Below, piece by piece: positions 52,459 through 61,389 of a stretch of 64,000 nucleotides of DNA. Numbering within the stretch: position 1 is the first letter of the stretch; the number at the start of each line of letters is the position of its first letter. The notes below the pieces were generated by a model. That model searched no databases. It worked only from the letters and a program-made list of their open reading frames with translations, and was not told the DNA's origin. The DNA is from Robiginitomaculum sp. Lineage in GTDB: Bacteria > Pseudomonadota > Alphaproteobacteria > Caulobacterales > Maricaulaceae. Made by a program: the position numbers and the translations under genes. The stretch spans positions 1 through 64,000 of the forward strand of contig NVVV01000006.1 in the NCBI GenBank assembly GCA_002733495.1, read 5' to 3'.

Positions 52459-52887
52459 TTAGCCAGCGTCAAGCGCGTTTTGCGCTTCGGCCTTGATGCG
52501 CGTTATCATTGCGCCTAAGCCATTAGAGCGCTGGGCTGAGAGGTTTTCCGCCAGTCCAATGGCACCAAACACTGATTTAATGTCCAGCGCTAAAATATCC
52601 TTGGCCGTACGGTCCGTGGTCAGGCGGATCAGCAAGGCGGCCAGACCGCGCACAATATGGGCATCACTGTCGGCGCGAAAATTAATAAGTGGCGGCGTGC
52701 CGGGCAGGGTTTCGCTGACCAGCCAGACCTGACTGACGCAGCCCTTGACCTTGTTGGCGTCATTGCGCTCGACTTCGCCAAGTGGCGCTAGCGCCTTGCC
52801 CAGCTCAATCACATGGCGATAGCGCTCTTCCCAATCATCAAGAAAGTCAAATTCGTCGATAATATCTTGTGTACGCTGGTCGGTCAT
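52459..52887 (-). CDS. sufE: Cysteine desulfuration protein SufE
   Basis: A 142-residue sulfur acceptor for SufS in Fe-S cluster assembly. FDFLDDWEERYRHVIELGKA and the catalytic-Cys segment NKVKGCVSQVWLVSE match SufE; SAQRSNGLGAMITRIK ends the fold. The ATG at 52887 (MTDQRTQDI) begins the canonical N-terminus. The other suf genes are elsewhere. Confidence 0.94.
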   Translation of the reverse strand: MTDQRTQDIIDEFDFLDDWEERYRHVIELGKALAPLGEVERNDANKVKGCVSQVWLVSETLPGTPPLINFRADSDAHIVRGLAALLIRLTTDRTAKDILALDIKSVFGAIGLAENLSAQRSNGLGAMITRIKAEAQNALDAG

Positions 52888-52959
52888 GGCCTGCCAATTG
52901 GTTGTGCATTTGAGAATGCGCACATAAGCACGCCGGGGCGTGCTGACAAGGATGAGGGA

Positions 52960-53241
52960 TCAGTTGGTGGTGGTGTTTTTCTCGGCCCTGTCGCTCATCA
53001 CGCCCGATAGCGAGCGCGCCGCTACGGCCAGAATATCGCGCCCCGCCGCGCCTGTCTTGACTGCGGATTCGCAGATTTCAGGCTGGGTACGGCAAAAGCT
53101 GGCCCCGGCCGCCGCAGCGTCCAGCACCGTGGTTGTCGAAATCTTTGCAATGGCCTTGGGTGTCTTTATCGCCGCAGGGTCTCGCGGCAAAAACAGACAG
53201 ACAATGCCAATCCAGAAAATGGATTTGAAAATAAAACCCAC
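52960..53241 (-). CDS. DUF5330 domain-containing protein
   Basis: About 93 residues: a hydrophobic N-terminus (FIFKSIFWIGIVCLFLPRDP) and SFCRTQPEICESAVKTGAAG, the two-Cys motif of DUF5330. Probably a membrane-anchored or secreted protein of unknown role. The start is uncertain; GTG at 53241 has GGAG 12 bases upstream and no in-frame ATG exists; a TTG at 53268 is also possible. Confidence 0.7.
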   Translation of the reverse strand: MGFIFKSIFWIGIVCLFLPRDPAAIKTPKAIAKISTTTVLDAAAAGASFCRTQPEICESAVKTGAAGRDILAVAARSLSGVMSDRAEKNTTTN

Positions 53242-53450
53242 GATATTTATGCACTCCAAACACAACAATACGCGTTGTCAGGAGAGAGTATGCGCAGCGG
53301 GATCGTAAATTCAAGCAAAGCCTGTAAGTGCCGTTAAGAAGCCGTTAGTACCAGCAGCGCTTTTGACATAAGTTTTGCTCAAAAGAGGGGCAGGATTGAT
53401 TAAAATGCAACCTAATTGGTGACAGCTATTGCGGCATGCCAGTTTGTTCC

Positions 53451-54545
53451 CTAGTGCGTGGCTTGATGGTGGCCGTCCAGAAATTCGGCAATGCAGCGCC
53501 CGGAATCTTTAAGCTGGTGGCGGGCAATGCAAAAACTGTCTTCATAGACAAAGCGGGTGGCCGAGACGCACTGGTTCAGATGCAGGCGGGCCCAGTCCAC
53601 GCATTCGCCCAGTATGTCAGGGTTGCTGCGCGTCGGGATCGGGCTGGCATAAGGCGTGCCGGGTTCCAGAATATGCAAAGCGGCGGTGGCCATAATGGAT
53701 TGCAATTCAAGGGCATAAGACGGATCGGCCTGCAGGCGCGGCCCGCCCTGTGATACCGTGCTGGCATTAGCTGGGCCAGGGCCTATGCCGCTGACCAGCG
53801 CTTTGAAAAGGCTGGGGTTTGGGCTGTTGGTCGCCAGTTCAGTGGTTTGTAATGGGCTTGTCGGGGTCGTCCTTGGCTGCAAGGTATAGCCTTGCTTCAA
53901 GGATGCGAGAATACGGATAGGGAAGGTCTGCTTGGCCAGATGCGCATTGCGTAATGTCGCCAGCCGCAAGGCCTTGCCGCCGCGCACGCGGGTACCCCAT
54001 TTTTGCCGTTGCAGGCTATAGGCCAGATCTTTGTAGATACCGCCCGCCAGCAATACCATTTGCGCATCATCACGAATGCTTTGCAGGACATGCTGCTCTG
54101 CCTCTCCATAACCGGGCATTTGCATGGCATAGGCAGAATTGATTTTCAGGTTACGGATCAGCCCCTTGTGATCATAAAGCCGTTTCCATTTTAGTATGCC
54201 ATTGGCAAAGGCAGGGGTCTGCATTGCCTGTATAATGGTATAGGCACGAAACGAGCGGGACAGCTTTGCCCCGTCAAAGGCCGCCAGCGCATCCATCAAC
54301 CGTTCCAGATCTTCAGCAGAATTTGGCGGGATTTTTGCCGCGCTTTGCACAATCTCGCGATAGCGCGCATAAGGCCCGGCCATGATCACCAGTTCAGGCC
54401 AATCCTGTGACGTGGTGGTGGGCGTTGCTCTAAGGCCGGGGGTCTCGTTTGCAATTCTATCATCGGCAGGTTCTGCCGTTGCCAGGTCCGCCAGTGAAAG
54501 CGAAAATACCAGGGCACCGAAGAGTAATGTACGCGATCGGAGCAT
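53451..54545 (-). CDS. Secreted protein of unknown function
   Basis: A 364-residue protein with a signal peptide (LLFGALVFSLSLADLATAEP). The middle contains helical stretches (ILKWKRLYDHKGLIRNLKIN) and a Thr/Pro-rich segment (RTTPTSPLQTTELATNS). The C-terminal part has four Cys in a compact region (GECVDW, NQCVSA, SFCIAR, GRCIAE), which suggests two disulfides. I recognise no family. It is divergent from the histidine kinase at 54800; the 254-bp AT-rich gap holds only promoter-like sequence. Confidence 0.75.
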   Translation of the reverse strand: MLRSRTLLFGALVFSLSLADLATAEPADDRIANETPGLRATPTTTSQDWPELVIMAGPYARYREIVQSAAKIPPNSAEDLERLMDALAAFDGAKLSRSFRAYTIIQAMQTPAFANGILKWKRLYDHKGLIRNLKINSAYAMQMPGYGEAEQHVLQSIRDDAQMVLLAGGIYKDLAYSLQRQKWGTRVRGGKALRLATLRNAHLAKQTFPIRILASLKQGYTLQPRTTPTSPLQTTELATNSPNPSLFKALVSGIGPGPANASTVSQGGPRLQADPSYALELQSIMATAALHILEPGTPYASPIPTRSNPDILGECVDWARLHLNQCVSATRFVYEDSFCIARHQLKDSGRCIAEFLDGHHQATH

Positions 54546-54799
54546 ATTTCTATCCCAGACTTCTTGTGTCAATGATCACAAGCCCACACAGCGCGTCCCC
54601 TGACACAATTGCCATTATAGCGCATGCAAAGCCCATCACCAAGTCCTGCCATTTTGGGCGTAAAGGCCAAAGCTGCCAGACGTATTTCACATAAAAATGA
54701 AAATATATCAATAAAAACATAATAATAGCGTGTTTTTAGCGGTTTTGAAAAGCGGGCCAGATTCAGTATTTGTTAACGTCATAAGCAAAGACTTGGCCC

Positions 54800-56518
54800 A
54801 TGATAGACGAGTCGATTCTAAAACCGCGCAAACGGCGTGTGCCGGCCAATGCCCTGACCATGCCCCTGTTGTGGCTTGGCGGTGTTTTGGTCTGTACGGT
54901 GATTACGCTATTTCTCAATACCGGGCCGGTGCAAACCGCCATACTGGTTGTGGCGCTGATCGGGGCCATGCCGGCTTTGCTGAGCCTGATTGTCAGCCCG
55001 TTTTTGGACGAGGACTGGGCGCAGGCCATTGTGGTAATTTCCTGGACTAGCCTGGCCGGGCTGGCCATTGCTGCCGTTGGCAGCATGTCGACGCCTTTTG
55101 TCGTTCTCTTTATTATGCCCGTTGTGGCGGCGCACAGTCTGGGCGGCCCACGCCTGACCATGGAGGCTGCGGCCCTGACCATGCTGGCGGTGGCGCTTCT
55201 TGTGGCCATGGAAGTTGGTGGTTTGCTGACCTCGGCGGTTATCAATACCGACTCGGTGGCATTGGTTGGACCGCTAAGCGTGATCCTGACCCTGATTGCG
55301 TCTTCCAGTGCGCTGGTGGTGCATCGTCAGGGCGGATGGGATGCCCATTCCTCGCGGCTGCGCCTGATGCGCTTTGCGCTGGACGCGGTGGTTTGCCTTG
55401 ATGCGCGGGGGCGCAATCTGGCAGCCTCTCCCGAAGCGCGGCGCATTTTTGGCGGTGCCCGGCGGATTGGCAGTGTGCTGAGCGTACCCCATCGCACACG
55501 GTTAGAGACGGCGCTGGCGCGGGTGTTGCGCTCTGGCGAAAGCGAGGACGTCGAGGTTGATGTCCCGGTGCCGGGTAAAGAGGAAAGCCGACGCTATGAA
55601 TTGCGTCTGGTGCGTGATCATGGGCGGGCTGTTATGGTCTATTTGCGCGATATTACCGAACGGGCAATTCGCGAAGACCGCCTGGTGGCGGAACGCGATG
55701 AAGCACTAAGCGCGGCCCGGCAAAAGTCACAGTTTCTGGCCGGGATCAGCCATGAATTGCGCACGCCTTTAAATGCCATCATCGGCTTTTCCGACATGAT
55801 GAAGGCGCGCCTGTTTGGGCCTCTGCCGGCAAAATACGCCGAATATGCGGACCTGATTTATGATAGTGGCCGCCATCTGGTGGATCTGGTCGGCGATGTG
55901 CTGGATATGTCCAAGATCGAGGCTGACCATTATACCTTGCGCAAAACCGGCTTTGATGCCCGTGAGCTGATCAGTTCCAGTGTTAATCTGATGACCCTTG
56001 GGGCCGAAGAGGTCGGGGTGACGCTAAAAACCCAGCTTCCCAATACGGCGGTGGCGGTCAGTGCCGATCGCAAGGCCCTGCGCCAGATTTTGCTGAACCT
56101 TCTGTCCAATGCGATTAAGTTTACGCCCGCTGAGGGCACGGTGACGGTCAAACTGGGCGCACAGGACAACAGCGTGCTGATTGCGGTCAGTGATAATGGC
56201 GTGGGCATGACCCCCCAGGATGCGGCCCGGCTTGGCAGACCTTACCAACAGGCCGCCAGCGCCCAGATCACCGATGCGCGGGGTACTGGCCTTGGTATGG
56301 CGCTGGTGAAATCACTGGCGGAATTACATGAAGGTACGATGAGTGTGCAAAGCGAACTGGGGGTTGGCACCACGGTTTGTGTGCGCCTGCCGATCCGCGA
56401 TGGCGCGGCGTTGGGCCTTGGCGAGCTGGCCCATATGGACGTGCGCGATCATATTCGCCGCGCCCAGAATGCCAGTGATGAAATCACCAAAAGCGCCAAA
56501 AAAATCGCGAATGGCTAA
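54800..56518 (+). CDS. Membrane sensor histidine kinase (DivJ/PleC-like)
   Basis: A 572-residue kinase. Residues 20-180 hold about six membrane helices. A PAS-like domain (about 190-295) contains DAVVCLDARGRNLAASPEAR. The dimerisation box GISHELRTPLNAIIGFSDMM has phospho-acceptor His318, and the ATPase has LNLLSNAIKFTP, AVSDNGVGMTP and GTGLGMALVKSLAELHEGTM. The H-box FSDMMKARLFGPL and domain order resemble DivJ/PleC kinases acting on DivK/PleD in alphaproteobacterial cell-cycle control. The partner regulator is not in the window. The gene overlaps the GST gene by one base. Confidence 0.9.
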   Translation: MIDESILKPRKRRVPANALTMPLLWLGGVLVCTVITLFLNTGPVQTAILVVALIGAMPALLSLIVSPFLDEDWAQAIVVISWTSLAGLAIAAVGSMSTPFVVLFIMPVVAAHSLGGPRLTMEAAALTMLAVALLVAMEVGGLLTSAVINTDSVALVGPLSVILTLIASSSALVVHRQGGWDAHSSRLRLMRFALDAVVCLDARGRNLAASPEARRIFGGARRIGSVLSVPHRTRLETALARVLRSGESEDVEVDVPVPGKEESRRYELRLVRDHGRAVMVYLRDITERAIREDRLVAERDEALSAARQKSQFLAGISHELRTPLNAIIGFSDMMKARLFGPLPAKYAEYADLIYDSGRHLVDLVGDVLDMSKIEADHYTLRKTGFDARELISSSVNLMTLGAEEVGVTLKTQLPNTAVAVSADRKALRQILLNLLSNAIKFTPAEGTVTVKLGAQDNSVLIAVSDNGVGMTPQDAARLGRPYQQAASAQITDARGTGLGMALVKSLAELHEGTMSVQSELGVGTTVCVRLPIRDGAALGLGELAHMDVRDHIRRAQNASDEITKSAKKIANG

Positions 56519-57159
56519 TGGCCGTTCCGACGTTTTATATCGGCAATAAGAACTATTCCTCATGGTCCCTGCGTCCATGGCTGGTGCTGCGCAAGGCGCA
56601 ATTGCCTTTTGAAGAAACCCTGATCCCGCTTTATCAAGACGGCACCAAGGCAAAGCTGTTGGCGTTATCGTCCGCAGGCACCGTGCCGGTTTTGCAAGTT
56701 GAGGGCGAAATGATCCCGGACAGTCTGGCGATCAGTGAATGGGCCGCCCGGTGCGTGCCCAATCTCTGGCCCAAAGACCCAGGGGACAAGGAACGCGCCC
56801 AAGCGCTTTGCAAACAGATGCAGGATGATTTTGGCGTGTTTCGGGGTACCGCTCATATGAATTTACGCCGCCGTACCGATACGGCTATGCCAAAGGACTG
56901 CCTTGATGATGCGGCGCGGCTGACGGCCATTTTTGAAGATTTGCTGAGCGTCCATGACGGGCCGTTTTTGTTTGATGACTGGTCCATTGCCGACGCTTTT
57001 GCCACGCCATTTGCGACCCGTTTTAACACCTATGGCCTGCAAAGCAGCCTCAAAGTGGATACCTATTTCAGCGAGCTTCTGGCCGATGAAGACTATCTGG
57101 AGTGGGAAATGGATGCACTGGCGGAAGGCTGGACCATCGCCGCCGTGGATGCGGTTTAG
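56518..57159 (+). CDS. Glutathione S-transferase
   Basis: A 213-residue soluble GST. The thioredoxin-like N-terminal domain has YIGNKNYSSWSLRPWLVLRK (catalytic Ser/Tyr region), SSAGTVPVLQVEGEMIPDSL and the Pro-Val cis loop; the helical domain has FLFDDWSIADAFATPFATRF. The ATG overlaps the kinase stop (TAATG), so the two are co-translated. The substrate is unknown. Confidence 0.92.
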   Translation: MAVPTFYIGNKNYSSWSLRPWLVLRKAQLPFEETLIPLYQDGTKAKLLALSSAGTVPVLQVEGEMIPDSLAISEWAARCVPNLWPKDPGDKERAQALCKQMQDDFGVFRGTAHMNLRRRTDTAMPKDCLDDAARLTAIFEDLLSVHDGPFLFDDWSIADAFATPFATRFNTYGLQSSLKVDTYFSELLADEDYLEWEMDALAEGWTIAAVDAV

Positions 57160-57227
57160 AGGAGGCATGGGAGATAGTAAAACAAATCTCACTTTGTCAT
57201 CTACTGTCCTCACCCTGCCATCTATTA

Positions 57228-57288
57228 CCCTCTCCTCGTCATCCTCCGCCCTCTCCTCGTCATCCTCCGGCTTGACCGGAGGATCCAT
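57228..57288. repeat. Tandem 21-bp repeat running into a palindromic half-element
   Basis: CCCTCTCCTCGTCATCCTCC followed by G occurs twice in tandem (57228-57248 and 57249-57269). The second copy runs into CGTCATCCTCCGGCTTGACC continuing GGAGGATCCA (57258-57288), a half-unit of the element seen complete at 57633 and 57778. It ends 17 bases before the GIY-YIG start codon. Confidence 0.8.
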
Positions 57289-57305
57289 TCAGTCTTGAAC
57301 AAAGC

Positions 57306-57596
57306 ATGGCGTACTATACCTATGTTCTGGCCTCCAAGCCTCGCGGTACACTTTATGTGGGCGTGACCAATAATCTGGTGCGACGCCTCTGGGAACATCG
57401 GGAAGATTTGCAAGCCGGATTTACTCAAAAATATGGTGTGCATATGCTGGTCTGGTTCGAGGAACACGCCACCATAGAATCGGCTATTCGCCGGGAGAAA
57501 AGATTGAAGCACTGGAACCGGGCATGGAAGGTCGATCTGATTGAAAAGACTAATCCAGAATGGCGGGACTTATGGGATGAAATAGCGACACTTTAA
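57306..57596 (+). CDS. GIY-YIG family nuclease domain protein
   Basis: A 96-residue single-domain protein. YYTYVLASKPRGTLYVGVTN holds the GIY/YIG-equivalent motifs (TYVL and LYVGVT), followed by NNLVRRLWEHREDL with the conserved Arg, FTQKYGVHMLVWFEEH, and AIRREKRLKHWNRAWK with the metal-binding Glu. Such UPF0213-like proteins are small DNA endonucleases of uncertain role. The gene is framed on both sides by palindromic elements, 17 bases upstream and 36 bases downstream. No clear ribosome site is seen. Confidence 0.88.
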   Translation: MAYYTYVLASKPRGTLYVGVTNNLVRRLWEHREDLQAGFTQKYGVHMLVWFEEHATIESAIRREKRLKHWNRAWKVDLIEKTNPEWRDLWDEIATL

Positions 57597-57632
57597 GCTA
57601 TGGATAAAACATCATCCTGAACATAGTGTTAT

Positions 57633-57730
57633 CGTCATTGTCCGACTTGATCGGGCAATCCATTCTGTTTTTCTATTTGCTTCGTTTTGAATCACTATGG
57701 ATCCTCCGGTCAAGCCGGAGGATGACGAGG
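57633..57730. repeat. Paired palindromic element, copy 1
   Basis: CGTCATTGTCCGACTTGATC continuing GGGCAATCCA, a 35-base AT-rich centre, then TGGATCCTCCGGTCAAGCCG continuing GAGGATGACG. The two modules are inverted to each other with matching ends (CGTCAT and ATGACG), and each is palindromic, so the whole can form a branched hairpin. Repeated 145 bp further on. Confidence 0.85.
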
Positions 57731-57777
57731 AAAGAAAACCATAGGGTAGAGAAGATGGGGACGGCATTCCTCTAATT

Positions 57778-57874
57778 CGTCATTGTCCGACTTGATCGGG
57801 CAATCCATCTTGTATTTCTAATTGCGTCGTATTGAATCTCTATGGATCCTCCGGTCAAGCCGGAGGATGACGAA
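57778..57874. repeat. Paired palindromic element, copy 2
   Basis: A near-identical second copy of 57633-57730 at an offset of 145 bp. The palindromic modules are identical, while the AT-rich centre differs at several bases. Between the copies lies a 47-bp spacer. Together the two copies fill the gap (57597-57884) between the convergent GIY-YIG and membrane-anchored genes. Confidence 0.85.
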
Positions 57875-57884
57875 GGGAGGGTGG

Positions 57885-58496
57885 TTATGCACCTCTAATC
57901 ATAGGCAAGAGCTCATCTTCGAGGCTTTTTAATGCGGTCTTATATTTTTGGTAAAATTTGTCTTTGTCGTCCGAAGCGCCGTAAATTATGTCCCATAATT
58001 CATAACGGTGTTGTAGATTCTTTGCTGGGTCGGTACCTTCGTCTTCATTCGCAACAACATAATTTTGGCGCGCTACATAAGCAGCGTATATCTCCTGACG
58101 CAGTCGCAAAACTGTTTTAAACTGAGCGTAAATGTTGTTACCCAATAGCGCTTTGGTAATTGCAAAGTGGGAATATACCTTTCCAAAGAACTTATAGTGT
58201 TTTTGAATCCGGTCTAAGCCACGTTCGCAATCAGCCTTTGCTTTTACAGCACCCGTTGGCTGAGATTCACCTTCTGGAACAAAATAAAGCCCAGAACGAA
58301 TGTCTTTGAACACATCATCAGCCTCATACATCAGTGCGAGGGTTTTTTCAGCAACTTCTGATTTGCGAATGGTGGCTCTTTGCTTAATCCATTCCTTAAC
58401 CGAACCTCTGGCCCACCAAGCAATGCACAGGGCTGCACCTGTCTGGATAAGTGCAATCACTTCGGTCGTGCCAAATTGCCAGGGACCGAAAGTCAT
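57885..58496 (-). CDS. Membrane-anchored protein of unknown function behind moxR
   Basis: A 203-residue protein with one N-terminal membrane segment (VIALIQTGAALCIAWWA) and a long helical cytoplasmic part (KSEVAEKTLALMYEADDVFK, then LRLRQEIYAAYVARQNYV). I do not recognise a named family. It starts 3 bases after the moxR stop, so it is translationally coupled, yet it is more AT-rich than moxR and the gene usually found here would be a VWA protein. Probably part of an accessory insertion. Confidence 0.75.
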   Translation of the reverse strand: MTFGPWQFGTTEVIALIQTGAALCIAWWARGSVKEWIKQRATIRKSEVAEKTLALMYEADDVFKDIRSGLYFVPEGESQPTGAVKAKADCERGLDRIQKHYKFFGKVYSHFAITKALLGNNIYAQFKTVLRLRQEIYAAYVARQNYVVANEDEGTDPAKNLQHRYELWDIIYGASDDKDKFYQKYKTALKSLEDELLPMIRGA

Positions 58497-58499
58497 TTT

Positions 58500-59342
58500 C
58501 TACCCATCCCGTCTTGCCATAAAGGCCAAGCGTTCAAAGAGTTGAACATCCTGTTCGTTCTTCAGCAATGCGCCATGCAGCGGCGGGATCAATTTACGCG
58601 GATCACGCTCGCGCAGGGTCATGGCGTCAATGTCTTCGGCCATGAGCAGCTTTAGCCAGTCCAGCAGCTCAGACGTGGAGGGTTTTTTCTTTAACCCCGG
58701 GGCCTTGCGAATGTCGTAGAAGATTTTCAGGGCTTCGGCGACCAGGCGTTTTTTAATACCGGGAAAATGCACATCGACAATGGCCTGCATGGTGGCGTCA
58801 TCGGGAAAGCGGATGAAGTGGAAGAAACAGCGGCGTAAAAAGGCGTCTGGCAGTTCTTTTTCATTGTTCGAGGTGATGATGATGATGGGCCGGTTTTTGG
58901 CGCTGATCAGCTCGCCGGTCTCGTAGACGTGAAACTCCATACGGTCGAGTTCCTGCAACAGATCGTTGGGAAATTCGATGTCGGCTTTGTCCACTTCGTC
59001 GATCAGCAGAACCGGGCGCTGCTCGGCGGTGAAGGCCTCCCACAATTTGCCCTTGCGGATATAGTTTCTAACGTCTTCCACGCGGAGGTCGCCAAGCTGT
59101 GAGTCGCGCAGGCGCGCCACGGCGTCATATTCATAAAGACCCTGATGCGCCTTGGTGGTGGATTTAACGTGCCATTCAATCAATGGTGCGCCCAGCGCCT
59201 TGGCCACTTCGATGGCCAGCATGGTTTTGCCGGTGCCCGGCTCGCCCTTGATCAGCAGTGGGCGCTCCAGTGTGATGGCGGCATTCACCGCAACGGAAAG
59301 GTCGTCCGTGGAGACGTAGTTTTCTGTACCTTCAAAACGCAT
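58500..59342 (-). CDS. MoxR-family AAA+ ATPase
   Basis: A 280-residue cytosolic AAA+ chaperone-like ATPase. Walker A LLIKGEPGTGKTMLAIEVAK, Walker B RPVLLIDEVDKADIEFPNDL, sensor 1 PIIIITSNNEKELPDAFLRR with Arg finger, and the lid region near LLDWLKLLMAEDIDA are clear. MoxR ATPases usually remodel complexes with a VWA-domain partner encoded next door; no such gene follows here. Confidence 0.93.
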   Translation of the reverse strand: MRFEGTENYVSTDDLSVAVNAAITLERPLLIKGEPGTGKTMLAIEVAKALGAPLIEWHVKSTTKAHQGLYEYDAVARLRDSQLGDLRVEDVRNYIRKGKLWEAFTAEQRPVLLIDEVDKADIEFPNDLLQELDRMEFHVYETGELISAKNRPIIIITSNNEKELPDAFLRRCFFHFIRFPDDATMQAIVDVHFPGIKKRLVAEALKIFYDIRKAPGLKKKPSTSELLDWLKLLMAEDIDAMTLRERDPRKLIPPLHGALLKNEQDVQLFERLAFMARRDG

Positions 59343-59428
59343 TTTTTTTCCTTACCCAAAAAGATTTGGTAGCCGCGCAGGGCCAGCCCGGCAAGTAAAA
59401 ATGCGTTTCTGGTGTGTTTTGACCCCTG

Positions 59429-61195
59429 CTATGCCGCTTTTTTGGTGCTGACCGCTTCGGCCAGCGCATCGGCAACCCGCGCCATGGTTTCTTCCCAGAC
59501 GCCAAACTGTTTGGGGGAAAAGACCCGTGATGTGGGATACCACGGGATGGTGCCGGTGGAGTGCAATGGCCAATGATCAGGGCTGGCCAGAAACCACACC
59601 ATGCCGCCATGAGCGGCGGAAAGGTTGGTGGAGGCATTCATCGGGCCAATGGTGATGTCCAGCGCCAGACCGGCGGCGGCGACCCCGTCCAGATCGGCTT
59701 TGAGGTCCAGACCCGGCAATTCATGAATGGTCACGCCCAGCTCTTTTTGCGCTTGCGCGATCTCTTCGGTGCAATCGCCATATTGCATGCTGACAAACAC
59801 CGCGCCCGGAGTTTTCAGAACCGATTTCCAAGCGTCAAACGGGCTGAAATACTTGGCCCGGTTGGCATTCATCACCATGGATTTCCAGCACAGGCCAATC
59901 TTTGGCCCGGTGGGCAAAGCCGCCACGGCCTCTTGCATGGCTTTGACTTTTTTGGGGTCTGGTATCAGATAGCCCTTATGGTCCGGAAAATCGCTTAAGT
60001 CTTTGCGGTGCGCCGCCACGGCATTACCCATGGGCACATAATAATCATAGACGGACCAGTCCTTGATATCCGGGATGATGCGAATCTGCCGCCCTTCCTG
60101 ATTGACGGTCATGTGCCGGACCAGGGTTTTGGGGGCGAACGTGCGTTCCACCACCGGCATCAGGCGGCGCTCAACGGCAAAATCCACACGGCCCTTTGGC
60201 CCCACAGCGTCAATAAATTCCTGCGCAGCGTTCATATAAAGGACTTCATCGCCCAGCCCCTGTTCGCCCATGAGAAGGACGCGCTTGCCGGTAAGGTCTT
60301 CTTCGCCATCCCAGCGCGGCGCATCAATAACGGTCAGCATGTTGGCAATGCCATTGGGGTCAAAGCGCGCCATGTGCGCGTGCCACCCCTTTTCCAACTG
60401 GCCCAGCGCCAGATAGGCCTGTGAAAGGCCATATTCTATGGTTGAGCGGTCTTCGGGGGCGGTGGTTAGGCCCAGCGCTTTTTCGCCAGCTTTCGCGGCG
60501 CGGGTGCGATCACCAGCCAGCCCTGCGGCATAGGCCATATTGTGCCAGATGCGGGCATTGTTCGGCTCAAGGCGCAGGGCCTCGTCATAAAAGGTAAGGC
60601 CCTGTTCCGGTTGACCGGATTCCAGCAATACCGTTGCCAGAGCATTCCATAACATGGACTGGTCCTGATGGCCGTAAATGGCGGCACGGATCAGTTCCAC
60701 CGCCTCATCAAAACGGCCCAGATCACGTAGCACGCCACCCAGATTAATCACGCCGTTTACATCACCCGGCTGCATTTCTAAAAATAATTGCAGAAATTTT
60801 TCGGCGGCCGGCAGCATGTCCAACTTCCACGCCACCAAAGCCAGATTTTGGTAAATTTCCCCATCACTGGGGTCGAGCCGCCAGGCGCGTTCATAAAGCT
60901 CCAGCGCTTTGGAGAGGTGCCCCAATTTGTCCAGACAGATCCCCATAATATGGTTCGACAGGGCACAATCTTCATCCATGTCCAGCGCCCGCATGGCCAG
61001 CTTGGCGGCCCCGGGATAGTCGTGAGCATCAATCAGTTTCTTGGAACGGCGCAAGATCGGAACGATTTTCTTATAGGCTTTATTGCCATTACTCTGATCA
61101 ATATCGGGCAGACGGGCACCGCCGACGGCACCACGCAGTGTTCGTTTTTGCTGATCCGGTCCCTGATCCAGCATGGATTGAATGGCAAAAGTCAC
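59429..61195 (-). CDS. TPR-glycosyltransferase protein, FlmG-like
   Basis: A 588-residue protein. Residues about 50-260 are TPR repeats (CLDKLGHLSKALELYERAWR and WNALATVLLESGQPEQGLTF). The C-terminal half resembles the GT9/GT41-type fold (LLMGEQGLGDEVLYMNAAQE, then KIGLCWKSMVMNANRAKYFS, and DITIGPMNASTNLSAAHGGM). The same architecture occurs in Caulobacter FlmG, which glycosylates flagellins. Its place beside flbT-flaF and the flagellin genes supports that role. GTG at 61195 with AAGGGG upstream is chosen; an earlier GTG adds 12 codons. Confidence 0.8.
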   Translation of the reverse strand: MTFAIQSMLDQGPDQQKRTLRGAVGGARLPDIDQSNGNKAYKKIVPILRRSKKLIDAHDYPGAAKLAMRALDMDEDCALSNHIMGICLDKLGHLSKALELYERAWRLDPSDGEIYQNLALVAWKLDMLPAAEKFLQLFLEMQPGDVNGVINLGGVLRDLGRFDEAVELIRAAIYGHQDQSMLWNALATVLLESGQPEQGLTFYDEALRLEPNNARIWHNMAYAAGLAGDRTRAAKAGEKALGLTTAPEDRSTIEYGLSQAYLALGQLEKGWHAHMARFDPNGIANMLTVIDAPRWDGEEDLTGKRVLLMGEQGLGDEVLYMNAAQEFIDAVGPKGRVDFAVERRLMPVVERTFAPKTLVRHMTVNQEGRQIRIIPDIKDWSVYDYYVPMGNAVAAHRKDLSDFPDHKGYLIPDPKKVKAMQEAVAALPTGPKIGLCWKSMVMNANRAKYFSPFDAWKSVLKTPGAVFVSMQYGDCTEEIAQAQKELGVTIHELPGLDLKADLDGVAAAGLALDITIGPMNASTNLSAAHGGMVWFLASPDHWPLHSTGTIPWYPTSRVFSPKQFGVWEETMARVADALAEAVSTKKAA

Positions 61196-61389
61196 AGGCG
61201 CACCCCTTATCTGGTAATGGTCAGGGGACACAGTGCGGTGCGTCGATTAATGCCATCCTAACGGAAAAGCGCAAAGTGCAGGGCTTCGTTAACCAATCCG
61301 CTTTAGGATTCGTTTAGCTATTTCGCAAATGCTGTCCTTCCCCGCTATCACCAGACTTGGATCGGGGACCAGAGTTGGAGCCAAGGCCT

